Source: Annulohypoxylon bovei var. microspora
Taxonomy: Eukaryota; Ascomycota; Sordariomycetes; Xylariales; Hypoxylaceae
Length of the DNA: 64,000 nucleotides
Direction of reading: 5' to 3'
Assembly (NCBI GenBank): GCA_022836615.1
Contig: MU405285.1
Span: 1-64,000, forward strand
Part shown: in pieces, positions 1-10,771 of the stretch
Layout of the letters: each line of letters starts with the position of its first letter
How positions within the stretch are numbered: position 1 is the stretch's first letter
Notes under the pieces: model-generated
The model's database searches: none
What the model was told of the DNA's origin: nothing
The model's input: the letters and a program-made list of their open reading frames with translations, nothing else
Position numbers and translations under genes: made by a program

Positions 1-81
1 AACTACACCAATTCAACTGAGGCTATTCGTGATTACGTAACAAACCAACTACACCAAGGCCTCAGTTGAGTTGGTGTAGTT
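1..81. repeat. Imperfect inverted repeat at the left edge
   Basis: Bases 1-23 and 59-81 are reverse complements of each other with a single mismatch, separated by 35 bases. The first ten bases (AACTACACCA) occur again in direct orientation at 47-56. The unit could fold as a hairpin or be the end of a small terminal-inverted-repeat element cut by the window edge. No coding sequence is linked to it. Confidence 0.6.
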
Positions 82-1641
82 GTTCCGAGCACTGAAACCA
101 AACGACCAAGTTACAGCCTTGAGAACAGAAAACATACAATTCACCCAGAAGTTGTCAAACAACGTTGTTTCTTATAAGTAGGTAGGTACTACTGAAGAAT
201 GGTTTTGTTAATAATCAATATTTCCCGTATTAGACCTATTCGTTGTGAGGCTATCATATCCGTGTGCGCCTTTCATGTTCACTGATTGGTAACAATGCCA
301 TTCCTCAAAACGGCTAAAATATAAGTAATAAAAGAAAAGTCAATAAAATAAGCGATACGTGCTATTAAGACATGTCTAAACACACACAAAGTTCACCATG
401 TCTTACCCTACCCGTATAGGTATAAGCCAATCGGATTCGTTATTTATAGCCTCCGATTTCCTAATGCGGCAATACATAAGCTTGGCACTTGATAGAGTAA
501 CTTCCAATCAATTTAAACGATAGAAATGTTTATGCGATTGTTGAAAATAGTTATTACTAGTAGATGCTACTTATTTCGAAAGGATTTTTCTTAGTAATAT
601 TTTAAATTGGAAATATATCCTTAGGTACTAAGGTAATACCAACTCGAGTTTCTTAAGAGTGTTGTTTCTTCATAAAGCCTACCACATAACTCACATAACT
701 ACCTACCTAGGTAGGTAGCGTTGTTGAGAACATCTTAAAAAGGCGAATGAGCAACCCTATTTTGAATTTATGGCTGGGATGTAGGTAATAACGAGAAGAT
801 GTTTTTGGACAACACTCATGCAGGCAATATCATGAATGGACCTCTCGTGTTTTACCACAAATAGTAACAATGGGTCGATCCATCCAAGCTGAAATGTAAC
901 TTTAATAGAAGCCGATCAATCTCACTCATTTTATGTAGGTATCAAGGTACCTAGTAGCTAATGGAAGATTAAGCAACCGATGCGAATTTCTTTTGGTCCA
1001 GTGAACCTTTCTAGTTAAGCTCAAGTGTATTCGTTATACCTTGGTAAATAAAGGCTGATCATTACACAAAAGCAGCAATATTTAGGCCACCGTAAGCGTT
1101 GTGTCTAAGATTTATATCATTACTTCTAATGTTAAATACCTATATTACGACTGCTAGGCACATAGTTAGATCTCACAGTAATGCCATGATATTCCGTGAA
1201 ATGGTGCGCAAAGTCAAGTTGTACAAGTATGAATGTGACATCGATTGACGAGAAAGGTAATAAACATTAAAATATTACGCCTTCCATACCATACCTCCAA
1301 ATGGAGTGTGGTTGGATATTGTAGCAACACAGTTTATATTCAGAGTGAAATAACGTTGCGCGGCAACAACTGCCGCCGTTGCCTCCCCATATGGCTCGGC
1401 CCACAGCTAGTAGCTAGCTCATCATGCATCACCTTTTCATCTTTCTTGCCCTGCTGGTGCAACACATAATATTTTACTCGGTCTGAAATTTAAATACGAT
1501 AGAGCCCCCAGCAATAATGGCATTATGAATTGTCATAACTTAGAATACGGTAGTTACAGTATAACGAAGATTCAATTCAAAACGCTAGCCTATGTAGTCT
1601 ACAACAAAGAAGATAGATACCTAATACAACACAAAAACCTA
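82..1641. other. AT-rich intergenic DNA, no gene seen
   Basis: Only short chance ORFs are present, none with a recognisable domain. TAGGTAGGT/ACCTACCTAGG motifs occur, for example at 180-190 and 700-718. It lies downstream of the glycosyltransferase gene and probably holds its 3' flank. Confidence 0.6.
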
Positions 1642-3109
1642 TTACGCTTCCAACGCGATGTCTTTAATATGCCTCGCGGCTACCTTCCTTCCACCGTCTA
1701 CATAGCCTACTTCTTCCGATATCCTCTTCGCCGTATCTCTGAACTTCTGGGCTTCGGGTGAGCCCCCAACCACTCTTTCCAGAGCGGTCACAAACTCGTC
1801 TGCCTTCACGTAAGGAGCAGCTTTGTCATTGCCCCTGACGCCAACTCCGATCATCTCAACTCGTGTCGCGAAGTCATAGGTGTCGATCCAGACAGGGCAG
1901 ACAACCTGCGGCACACCAGCGCCGATGGCTTCGTGGAAAGAGTTGGAGCCACCGTGGTGCACGTAAGCCAATATCGACTTGCTAGCGGTCAAAGCCGCCA
2001 CAGGTGTCGAGGGCAGCCAGGAAATAATCTTGATTCGGTCGCCGAAGAGATCTGTGTCGACGGTGGGGGCCTTTTCCTCCTTGGAGGGTTTGGGGCACTT
2101 CCACAAGATCTGAATTTCTGAATGACGGTCGGCAAGCTCTTGTATGGCCGACAAGACCTCGTTGATTTGGTTTCCCTTGTAAGTGACGTGGGAACCCATG
2201 TTGATGATAACGGTGGGTCGGCCAATCAGCCACTTGTTAAGCTCCGGATCCGCCTTTTCAAGCGGCTCAAAGGGGGGTAGGATCGGCCCGCAACCGATTA
2301 GGTTGTCGGGGACATAAGTTAGAGGGAAATCAGTTTGGGGGCGTGCTTGTGTAAGGTACAGCAGGTCGAAATTAAACATGTTGTACTTGGTGCTCAGGTT
2401 TCCCGGAATACCGCGGTCATTGCGAGCTTTGATGAACTCGGTTACCCGCGGGATAAAGTAGCTGAACTTGAGCAAATTGTAAATCAAATAAATGTTTGGC
2501 AAGATGCTCGACCAAGGTAACGGGACGCGGAATCCCGATGACACGCTGCACTCTCTGTTAGTTGGGTAGTTTTCTCGACATAGGATCTAGCAAAACATAC
2601 ACAGGATATTTCCACGCAAACCCGAGGTAAGGTTGCATGTGAACGGCATGGTCCTTGTACGTTCCCGGACTTAGGTAGATGTGCCGTTGCTTGAGCGTGT
2701 TGACTGCATCGGCGCCGGGGCCGAACAAAAAGTCCAGCACCACGGCAGTCGGTTTCAGTTCTTTAATCAGATTCACGCAAGAGTCGTAGATGACGAAATA
2801 ATCATCGTCGTCCCACGGAGCAAGGAGCAACGGCATCGTCTCCTTGTAGGACTGGATTGCACCCTGCACACCTGGCGGGTGTCTAGGCAGGAATTCCATG
2901 CCCTTTTCCACCACGACGTCCTTGAAGCACTTTCCGGCCAAGGCATGGAAAGTGACCCCGGCGGGCACGACGGGCGCTAGGCCCTTGAATGAGCCGATGT
3001 GAACATCTATGGACTCATCGGTAGCGAGCGCCGCGGCAGAGGCCAAATTGACGGAAGATTGACTGAACTCTGAATTCGTCAAAAACAAGACGGTCGTACG
3101 TTTCGCCAT
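1642..3109 (-). CDS. UDP-glycosyltransferase (GT1 family)
   Basis: Two exons are joined here: 3109-2601 and 2545-1642, with a 55-nt intron (GTATGT donor, CTAAC branch site, GCAG acceptor). The product is 470 aa. The ATG at 3109 is the first in frame; codons upstream are not ATG. The N-terminus (MAKRTTVLFLTNSEFSQSS) suits a GT-B acceptor domain. The C-terminal half has the nucleotide-sugar binding signature around residues 366-377 (HHGGSNSFHEA, followed by GAGVPQVVCPVW), as in UGT/MGT enzymes that move a sugar from UDP to small lipophilic acceptors such as sterols or secondary metabolites. The acceptor cannot be read from sequence. It is divergent from the enoyl reductase to its right and shares a 560-bp promoter region with it, so coregulation is possible (inference). 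Confidence 0.88.
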
Positions 3110-3669
3110 GGTTTTTGCTTGAGGGCACTCAGACGATGTCCACAAAATTCAAAAATTCAAAAATTCAGGAGCTTATTGGGATCGCATTCAATCGTACGAC
3201 TAGCTACCATCTATCAACTACCTAGCTTTGAGTATATACAAAATATGGTGGTAACACCGACGCCACTATGGAAGGAAGAAGTTAAAGATAGAAACCCATT
3301 TGGGCTACATTGCCCTTTTTTAGCCTTATTTAGTGCTAACGGATTTCGTCTCGCGATTCTGCATCAGCCGATCATTGCCTGTCTGGGATAGTGTCCTAAT
3401 TGGGAAATATAGAAGGCTTAGTTGAAACGATGCTACCCAATTTGGAAGCTTTTTAGCTAACCGTAGTGGGTAGGGCTGAGGAACAATAATGGATTTGTAC
3501 TGGATGATTTATCTTCAAATGAATATATCAAAACTTGGACATATCTATCTTCGTCGTAAGATATCGAATGATGTGAAAGGTCGAATGTTCATTTAGAGTA
3601 CAGCCAGCACGAAAAATCAAATCTCAATTTTACCCCAAATCTCAGTGCCATACTCTACTACCTATCACA
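3110..3669. promoter_or_regulatory. Shared intergenic region between divergent UGT and reductase genes
   Basis: This 560-bp spacer separates two head-to-head genes. A TATATA box at 3233-3238 lies about 125 bp from the UGT start and could serve the minus strand. No transcription factor site was firmly recognised. Confidence 0.35.
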
Positions 3670-4799
3670 ATGTCTGCCACAATCCCCACCACACAGACGG
3701 CTGTCATCGCCGGCCCCTCAGGCGAGTTCTTAGTATCAAATGAGACGGCCGTCCCGGAGCTCAAGCCGGACTCCATCCTCGTCAAGGTCAAGGCCGTGGC
3801 TCTAAACCCCGTCGACACCAAGCTTATTGGTGACTTCGTGACACCCGGCTGCATCTTCGGCTTCGACTTGGCAGGCACCGTCGTAGCCATTGGCTCTGAG
3901 GTGAAGAAGGACCTTAAGGTTGGCGACCGTGTTTGCGGTTGTGCTAGTGGCAGTATGTGAATTCTTTGCGACGACAATTTGAAAGCATTAATAACTAATT
4001 CGACACAGTGAACAAGGAGAAGCCCCTGGGTGGTGCATTCGCTGAGTACGTGACACTACCGGGTGATTTGACTCTCAAGGTCCCTGAGACCATGTCCTTC
4101 GAGGATGCTGCCTCTATGGGCACTGCTATCGCATCAGCCAGCATGGTACTGTTCTGGTCGCTTGGCATGCCCCTGAGCGTGTTGGACAACACCTCCAGCG
4201 AGCCTCTCCCCACCGTTTTCGTCTATGGTGGTAGCACGTCTACGGGAACCATGATGCTTCAATTGCTGAAGCTGTGCGGCTTCCCTACCATCACGACATG
4301 CTCGCCTCACAACTTTAAATTCGTCAAGTCGTACGGCGCCGACAAGGTGTACGACTATAAGTCGGCCAACTGCGCGCAGCAGATCCGCACTGACACCAAC
4401 AACATCCTCGAGTACGCCATCGATTGCTTCGCCGAGGACTCTTCCATGAAGTTCTGCTACGCAGCCCTCGGCCGCGCCGGTGGCCACTACACTGCTCTTA
4501 ACCCCTTTAACGACACCTTGGCCACCCGCAAGGTCATTACCCCTGACTGGATTTTGGCCACCCGAATTGCCGGTGATGGTTCTCACTGGCCCGCTCCCTA
4601 CGGCTGCGAGCCCGAGCCCAAGCTAAAGGAGCTTGCTGGTCCTCTCTTCGACCAAATCCAAATCCTATTGGATGGTGACAAGATCAAGCCTCATGCCGTT
4701 CGCGTTGAGGAGGGTGGTCTGCCCGGCCTATTGAACGGAGTTGGTATGATCAGGAGGGGTGAGATCAGCGGAACTAAGCTGGTTTACTCTGTAGCATGA
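3670..4799 (+). CDS. Zinc-type alcohol dehydrogenase-like / enoyl reductase (MDR superfamily)
   Basis: Exons 3670-3952 and 4009-4799 are joined across a 56-nt intron (GTATGT...CACAG), giving 357 aa. The join restores an ATG codon inside the protein (ASG-MNKEKPLGGAFAEY). The N-terminal GroES-like fold shows the motif ALNPVDTK and GFDLAGTV; the Rossmann part has VYGGSTSTGTMMLQL, close to the NADPH loop of fungal trans-acting enoyl reductases (LovC/ToxD-like group). Catalytic and structural zinc ligands of classical ADH are not apparent, as expected for this group. It probably reduces an activated double bond with NADPH. Such enzymes often partner polyketide synthases, but none is visible in this window. 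The neighbours are a UGT (divergent) and a P450 (same strand, 1.3 kb downstream). Confidence 0.88.
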
Positions 4800-6072
4800 T
4801 GGACTGATGTATGAAAACTGTTATTTTTTGGTGTTTGGAGATGTTCTTGGGTAGATACGATAGATTCCGCGCATTTGGTTGTTTGTGTGTTTTATCAAGG
4901 ATATTGGGCTCACACATTCATGGTTTCTGTATTTACTTTTACTATTTTAAAAATTCAAACATTAGAAATCAACTTTTACTGCTCCAACTAGGTAATCATG
5001 ATCTTTTTGCATGCGGTATATTGTAACTTGCTGCACATTTCAAGACTCCAGAATTATTCAATAATACCATTTATGACTATTTTGAGATTAAAATCCCTCC
5101 AGTTTATTTGTGTCAATCAATTCAGCCAAACTATACCTAAGGCGAACCGTCTGAACTTAGTTTATCCCGCTGATCTGGGACACTAAACAAGAGTTACGAT
5201 TGATGCATTCCTCGACCTGATTTGACGAACCACTCACATTTCTTTGATTACTGATTAGGTATTATTCCATACCTAGGAAACTGTCTGTTTTCTATTTTAG
5301 GTGTCACTAAGTACCTTAAGGGGTGAAAGGATTATAGTGGGCTTCTAAAAATATGTTGACGCCAGAGTTTCGTCTATCCTAGTAGTTCAACTTTAGACAA
5401 CGACGATCAGTTCCAAAAGAGAGGCAATTCTTGTTGATCAGAGCAGCCCAGAAAGCGAGCTGCGATAGCTGGAGCGAATTCAATTGAATGAATGAAGCTC
5501 AGCTGACAGTTTGTACTAGTTGTCTTATTCGGTTCCTGATATTACACGGAAGCGGAAACTCTTGGCATCAGCCACATATGTAGGAGGTAAGCTCTAGATT
5601 ATACTACGGTACTACATTACTACATTACCACTTTAGTCGAATGCGAGTCGCGTGTTGATAAAAGTGCGGTGAGGGCTATCACAACAAGAAAGATTATAAT
5701 ATGTTAAGGTAAATTCCAAGGCATCCCATCTTAGGTCTCAATCGAACGATGAATTAGACGTTAGCTCTGGCGTGTTTTGCTCGATGTTTAGGATCCATCA
5801 GCCCTATAGCCCAAAGTGGAACCTTCCGAATAGAGTAATACTCAACTGTTTCCTCTTTAGGAAACCCTAGGGATTTCTTCTTAGTCCAGATCTATCCCAT
5901 CTTGTATACTCGTGGTCGGCCCCCACAAATCGTGAGGCGCGAGTGATAGACTAAATGAACGCTGTTTACCACCGATAATGCCACAGAACTTTTGTAACCA
6001 AGCCCACCATTCACCGTGTAGTCATTAAACCTACTATTCAGATAGATCGGCGTTAGTGACTAAGCACTCACA
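4800..6072. other. Intergenic, reductase 3' flank and P450 promoter
   Basis: No ORF with recognisable content was seen. The sequence is AT-leaning with several short TACCTAGG-type motifs (5270-5275 region). It should contain the terminator of the reductase gene and the promoter of the P450 gene. Confidence 0.5.
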
Positions 6073-7819
6073 ATGGCGATATTACCTTCCTGGTTATTGG
6101 CCCAGGCCACAGCCGGGGCTGCTACATACGCTCTCGTGCGATATAGGCCTTTACCAGAGGGTGCCTTTCTATCCAACGCTAGTCACGTCAAGACATTCTT
6201 TACTATTTACTCATTCATTCTGTTTGGATGGGTTCTATACTCGCGGTTCCTCCACCCGAAATGGCTGAGTCCCCTAAACAAACTGCCGAAGCCACCGGGT
6301 GGAACTTGGTGGAACGGTCACTTTATGCAGTGCTTCTCGGTTGGGACGGGTGAGACCGAGGCGGGGTGGTAAGTTGACAATCGTATGCTTCATCCCTCGT
6401 GCTTTTGACTAATTGATTTCCAGGATTCGTTCAATCCCCAATGATGGATTCATCTACTACCTCCACATCTTCAACACGCCCCGTGTCATTGCCACATCTC
6501 CCAAGGTTATCCAGGAGCTGTGCACGCGGGCCGACGAGTTCATCAAGCCCAAGTTCATCCTATGGCTCGCGGAGAAGCTGCTCGGTATCGGTCTAGTGTT
6601 GGCCGAGGGCCAGCACCACCGACGCCAGCGACGTGCTTTTCTGCCGATCTTCGCGCCGCGCCACGTTCGTGAGATGTACCCCATCTTCTGGGACAAGACA
6701 TGTGAGGTTACGAAGAAGCTCTCGGGCATAGTGACTTCTCAGTCGCGTACCGGCGAGTCGGTGTTCGAAGTCGGCCACTGGTCGTCGCGAGCGGCGCTCG
6801 ACATCGTCACCATGGCGACGCTCGGTACTGATTTCGGAGCCATCCAGGACGAGAACTCCAAGCTCGCCAAGACCTACCGCCTTGCGCTAGAACCTACCCG
6901 TGGCTACCTCTTCCAGGCTCTTCTGAAGCTTTGGTTCCCGCCTTGGTTGATCGACGGCATTCCTAACAAGTGGAACCGCAGTCTGCGCGAGTACGTGCCT
7001 GTTTTCCGTGGAGTGTGCCGTGATCTTCTCAACAAGAAGCGCCTCGAAGTTGCCGATAAGACTCGCGAGAAGGGTAAGGACCTACTTAGCTTGTGCTTCC
7101 ACTACGAGGAAGTTGCGGACGCCGACGAGGAGGAGCTTATTGATCAGCTCTCGACGTTTATGGCTGCTGGACACGAAACCATCTCTGTCGGTATCACCTG
7201 GGCTGTTTACATGATGTGCTTGCACCCCGAGTGGCAGGAATTGCTACGCGCTGAGGCCCGAGCTCATTTCCCCGACCCTACCGGCAGCACTGATGCGGCG
7301 AGTGACAAGAAGGTTACCAGCGCCGATGTTGAGCAGATGCCCCTCATGCAAGCTTTCATCAACGAGGTTCTCCGCTGGTACCCGCCCATCCCACAAACTC
7401 TACGTGAACCCCTCCAGGATACCGTCGTCTGTGGCCAGCTTCTCCCTAAGGGTATTTCGGTCGTCATTCCTATCAAGGGTATCCACCGTCACGAGGATTC
7501 CTGGGGTCCGGATGCCAACGTCTTCAACCCCCGAAGGTGGTTGAACGCCGACGGCACCTTCAACTCGAGCGGAGGTGCTGTTTCGAAGTACGCCAACCTC
7601 TCCTTCATGCAGGGTGTTCGCAGCTGCGTTGCCATGGGCTTCGCCAAGGCCGAGATGGCCTGCGTTCTCGCTGCCTGGGTCGGCCGCTTCGAATTCGACT
7701 TGGTCGATGAGGAATTGCGCGACGAGGCTAACATGAAGACCTCCAACGGAGGTTTCTCTGGACGCCCTAAGCAAGGTATGTTTGTCAAGTGGAAGGTTCT
7801 CAGCGGGTGGGATGCCTAG
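6073..7819 (+). CDS. Cytochrome P450 monooxygenase
   Basis: Exons 6073-6368 and 6424-7819 (55-nt intron, GTAAGT...TTCCAG) encode 563 aa. The ATG sits in a good context (CACAATGG). A membrane anchor lies near residues 42-58. The I-helix motif AGHET is at 347-351, the K-helix ExxR at E413-R416 followed by YPPIPQTLREP, and the haem loop FMQGVRSCVAMGFAKAE places the thiolate ligand at Cys500. The consensus Gly two residues after the Cys is Ala here. The length and anchor fit a microsomal class II enzyme that takes electrons from CPR. The substrate is unknown; the adjacent reductase and glycosyltransferase hint at tailoring of a small metabolite (inference). Confidence 0.93.
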
Positions 7820-9711
7820 ATTCCAGGCGTTTTACGGAAACGGAAATGAGGGGAACATAGAATATTTTTTTCATCATGATTCGAGTTACATGTACAAGGC
7901 ACTACTGGGTCAATAGGGGGGACGGAGACAACTTGTGGAGTACCATGTGTTGAATGTCACAATTTAGATCTAAAAGAAATTAACATAGAAGGTTGTCACC
8001 CGTGTTCAATTTGGAGGTTTTCCGTCGTTTTCGCTTGAAGAGAGGAGTAGGGGAAAATGAGACGAGACATGCAGGTGTGGCGAACAACACGGCGCCATGA
8101 TAGGCAGGTGGTGCATCAAGGATGGCCGGTCACCTTAGGTAATAAAACCGCCGCAAAAATCCTTCGAGATTCCCCCTCATCGTGACCCAAGTAATTACCT
8201 AGGTAAGTATCCACTATCTCCGGGCTACGGGGAAAGGACTTACGTACCTACCAAGGTACGTAGGTAGAGACCCGCTTGTATGGTGGGTATTGGTCTTTGT
8301 CGAATACAGCGCCGCATTTTTGCGCGATCCATAGCTGTATGGATTTATGGTAACACCGTACAGATGAGTTAGATATAGACGATAGGCGAATGCTTAGCAA
8401 TGCTTAACTAGCTAGCTCCTTAGGCCAAGAAGCAATAGTCAACAAACTAAGCGTATGCGACCAGTTCCTCCCAGCCCTTGATAGTGGTGCCTAGGTAGTT
8501 AGCTGCTTACTTAGTGATAGTGTATTGCCGGTGATAGTGCCGGTAGATTCACGGTAGATTTAAGCTTCCTCTAATTGTTTTTCGGTTATTATGTTTTAGT
8601 TCCTTTACGCGATTGGATGATGATGCCATGTCCTTGACCGCCTTTGGTTTGAGAAGCTTCTTTGCCGAGGACAGAATGGAGTGTTAATAGAGCGACACCA
8701 ATAGCGCTAATAGGAATCGAACCTAAACACACTAGGTAATAACTGGTCTCCAGCCCAGTAGGACGACGTTTGGATTTTTGGGCTTTCCGGCCCCCAGATT
8801 TCAGGGAATAGACGGGGACTACGTTGGCGCAGGCTCGGCCAAGCCGACGACCCCTCAAGGATTATCAAGCCAGACTAACCCGTATCCCATATAATTGCGT
8901 ACCATTAGCAAATCATGTAGCTTACTGATACTAACATAATCGAGGACTGATTCTGTCATAACTTAATTTCCTTTCGAAACTTTAATGAGAAAACCCCCGA
9001 TCAGCTTCATGTCGTGTTTTGGGGGTGAATGCTACCCAAGCAGCCAAGAGGACGTTTAATTACCTACTTACGCATGCAGTTGTATTCATATCTCGATATG
9101 TCAAGGTTCCAGAACGCCTCCCACATCATCGGCGACGAATCATGCCGCTTACTGATATTCCTACATGCTACTACGAGCTTTCATTCTTGGCATCGATGAT
9201 GAAATGTCATACCGCTATATACATTTTATTGCTTCTCACGTCATCTCGGTACCGCTTTGAGGTGCCGCTGTAAGAAAGAATCCTTCTCAGAATATGATAT
9301 CTGGTCCATTATTCGTTATCTAAAATCGAGACTAGCCTAAGCATCATCACGTATGTACTATGGCCAGGGGTAATGGTGGGATTATGAATTATGGAAATCC
9401 ATAATTCAGACTCGATAATGTAAGATACTATCATGTATGCACACTCAAGTCTCAAGAACACAGTTTCACCTCAAAGTGAGATTGCATTGGAATCTGAATC
9501 TCTGGGTATATTGATTTCTTCATGTTCGTGATAGGTCTCTCAGGCGCCCTTTTACCAGGCTGTCCCGTCTATGAAATCCCACGCCTTGCTATGTATATCG
9601 TATATGAGCTCGTGACCTAAATGCCGCCCGTCCAAATCTATTGAATGTCAAGACTCCGTAAATGTACAGCGATTAGGCGGCATCGTAAAAAATGTTGTAC
9701 ATAATCTCATC
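7820..9711. other. Intergenic stretch with one small open frame
   Basis: Convergent gap between the P450 and the ankyrin gene, so it should hold both 3' ends. It contains an inverted repeat TACGTACC...GGTACGTA at 8242-8263 and several TACCTAGG motifs. The minus-strand open frame at 8589-8858 is described separately. A T-arm-like sequence near 8711-8724 on the minus strand does not belong to a foldable tRNA. Confidence 0.5.
8589..8858 (-). other. Open frame without ATG, possible terminal exon or chance ORF
   Basis: An 89-codon frame ending in TAA at 8589. It has no ATG near its 5' end, so if real it would be the last exon of a spliced gene. It shows a basic segment, then a hydrophobic run (LVCLGSIPISAIGVALLTL) that could be one membrane helix, then a hydrophilic tail ending KGTKT. 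No family was recognised and no upstream exon could be defined. Confidence 0.15.
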
Positions 9712-10771
9712 TCATGCTATCGTCGTCCGCGGGTCGGCGCCTCTTTTTAACAGCGACCGTATAACCTCTTCGTTCCCTTGCATAACCGCCCGGTGCAGTG
9801 GCGTATGTCCAGTGCTGTCTGGCACTCTTATCATCCCCGGATCTCGATCAAGCATTAGGAGCACCGTGTGTATGGAGCCAGAAGAAGCCGCCGCATGCAA
9901 TACGGTTTGACCATCGACGTCCTGTAAGAAGGCATTCGCGCCAAGGTCGAGAAGTTCGCGTACCACCTCTGTGTGGCCTTCAGCGGCCGCGATGTGTAAT
10001 GCCGACTGGCCCTTATCATTGACGGCGTCTGTGTCTTCGGGGCAGGCGGATAATAGAAGTCGCATGATCGAGTGTTGTCCGTAGTAGGCAGCTAGGTGCA
10101 CCGCGTTGAAGCCTTTGACATCCGCCGGTTCCAAGCTAGAATCCCTCTCAGAGGCTGGTGGTGTCCATTTATTACTTGCTTCGATACTCTCCATCCCCCC
10201 TAGATCATCCAGATTTAATGATAATGGTGTGTTTGATAATAACGTCCTTGGTAAACATGATGATGATTTAGATAATGCGGGGGACTGCATGAGGTCTGGT
10301 AGACAAAAGTCATCTGGCAAGTCCGTCGTGTCCCCTAGGTCAACATGCATGGTATCGCTGTCCCATGGCGACATGCTAGTCTGCGACAAGATACTTGGCG
10401 GTGTTAATTGTTGAGTTATTTGTTGATGTTGTTGATGTTGTTGGTGATGTTGTTGTTTTTGAGTGTCATGTTGTATCGGTTCATGTGTTATTGTTACGGG
10501 GCTCTGTGATCTCTGGGCCATCTGATTCCTTTGCATGTCTGGCGGGATTGTGCGTGGCTGTGTCCACACCAACGTATTGGGTGCGCGACGCTTAGCTTTG
10601 TGCTCTCTTCTCGGCGTTGTGCGGCCTGAGACTATTCACCAACGCATTAGCTCTACCCATATACCGGATCGTGAGATTTTCATCGATGTTGCACTCACCT
10701 GGACTTTGGGCAGTTGCCCGGCTGGCTGGTGTCATACCCATTGTGAATTGGTTTGAGAATTGGTTGTTCAT
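9712..10771 (-). CDS. Ankyrin-repeat protein, possibly nuclear regulator
   Basis: Exon 10771-10699 is joined to 10625-9712 over a 73-nt intron (GTGAGT...CTCAG), giving 328 aa. The start ATG gives MNNQFSNQFTMGM; an additional upstream exon cannot be excluded. A basic patch (RREHKAKRR) lies near residues 30-40, a Gln/His-rich tract at about 80-97, an acidic Ser-rich middle, and about four ankyrin repeats from residue 194 to the C-terminus (GFNAVHLAAYYG, GQSALHIAAAEGH, GQTVLHAAASSG, GHTPLHRAVMQGN). Ankyrin repeats bind proteins; the basic patch and Gln-rich tract would fit a transcription-linked role, but no bZIP or zinc-finger domain is seen. Function is otherwise unknown. Confidence 0.75.

Noticed and set aside
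4134..4586. 150-codon minus-strand ORF inside the enoyl reductase
   Set aside because: Antisense to a well-supported exon; composition Gly/Val/Arg-rich without motifs.
8690..8790. tRNA-like T-arm (GGTTCGATTCC) on the minus strand
   Set aside because: The five-base stem is imperfect and no matching acceptor stem, D-arm or anticodon arm can be folded around it.
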